A DNA stretch of 5,640 bases from Bacteroidota bacterium (GTDB lineage Bacteria > Bacteroidota > Ignavibacteria > Ignavibacteriales > Ignavibacteriaceae). This document shows, piece after piece, positions 5,626-5,640 of the stretch; position 1 is the stretch's first letter; each line of letters starts with the position of its first letter. A program made the translations under genes and the position numbers. Below the pieces are notes generated by a model. The model was given only the letters and a program-made list of their open reading frames with translations, did not search any database and was not told the DNA's origin. Location: the NCBI GenBank assembly GCA_024278655.1, contig JAJRSV010000416.1:1-5640 (forward strand). Direction: 5' to 3'.

Positions 5626-5640
5626 AAAAAATCACCAAAT

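Larger units (their letters stand above)
5491..5640. repeat. 11-bp inverted repeat pair bracketing a REP-like hairpin and tandem repeats
   Basis: ATTTGGTGATT at 5491-5501 has its exact reverse complement AATCACCAAAT at 5630-5640, with 128 bp between them. The right copy touches the window end, so the match may be longer. The enclosed DNA has no open reading frame of note but holds the hairpin at 5532-5557 and the 8-bp tandem repeat at 5589-5625. This could be the ends of a small non-autonomous element, or two members of a dispersed short repeat family; no target-site duplication can be assessed. Confidence 0.5.

Noticed and set aside
5401..5640. CRISPR array
   Set aside because: Repeat units are 7-10 nt with no spacers of regular length and no repeat of 23-40 nt. 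These are simple tandem repeats.

Overview
This 5.6-kb stretch of a bacterial chromosome is densely coded up to about 5.34 kb. It is AT-rich, with much A/T at third codon positions. The best guess at origin is the Bacteroidota/Chlorobiota/Ignavibacteriota group, with an Ignavibacteria-like genome most likely. The reasons are a promoter before rplU with the TAnnTTTG -10 element typical of Bacteroidetes-type sigma factors, a lactate-dehydrogenase-like malate dehydrogenase, a DXP (non-mevalonate) isoprenoid pathway, and strong AGGAG-type ribosome binding sites only on the separately transcribed genes. This placement is inference; there is no 16S or other phylogenetic marker beyond two ribosomal proteins.

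Layout. (1) 1-3542, plus strand: a tightly packed four-gene run made of the 3' part of dxs (1-deoxy-D-xylulose-5-phosphate synthase), a Gfo/Idh/MocA-family oxidoreductase, an OmpR/PhoB-type response regulator and a PhoR-like membrane histidine kinase. Junctions are a 1-nt overlap, a 2-nt gap and an 8-nt overlap, so co-transcription and translational coupling are likely. (2) 3543-3726: a 184-bp intergenic region with a possible imperfect stem-loop and a good promoter. (3) 3727-4304: rplU-rpmA, encoding ribosomal proteins L21 and L27. (4) 4320-4351: a strong hairpin flanked by A and T tracts, placed to terminate transcription from both sides. (5) 4373-5338, minus strand: mdh, malate dehydrogenase. 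(6) 5339-5640: about 300 bp without a gene, rich in short degenerate tandem repeats, with a REP-like hairpin and an 11-bp inverted repeat pair.

How they work together: the first block joins isoprenoid precursor synthesis, a predicted NAD(P)-dependent oxidoreductase and a two-component system in one apparent transcript. L21 and L27 are neighbours in the large ribosomal subunit and form a standard operon. Malate dehydrogenase is a TCA-cycle enzyme.

No clearly new multi-gene system was found. The points most worth checking are the oxidoreductase with leucine at the usual catalytic histidine position, its unusual coupling to dxs and a two-component system, and the repeat-rich region upstream of mdh.
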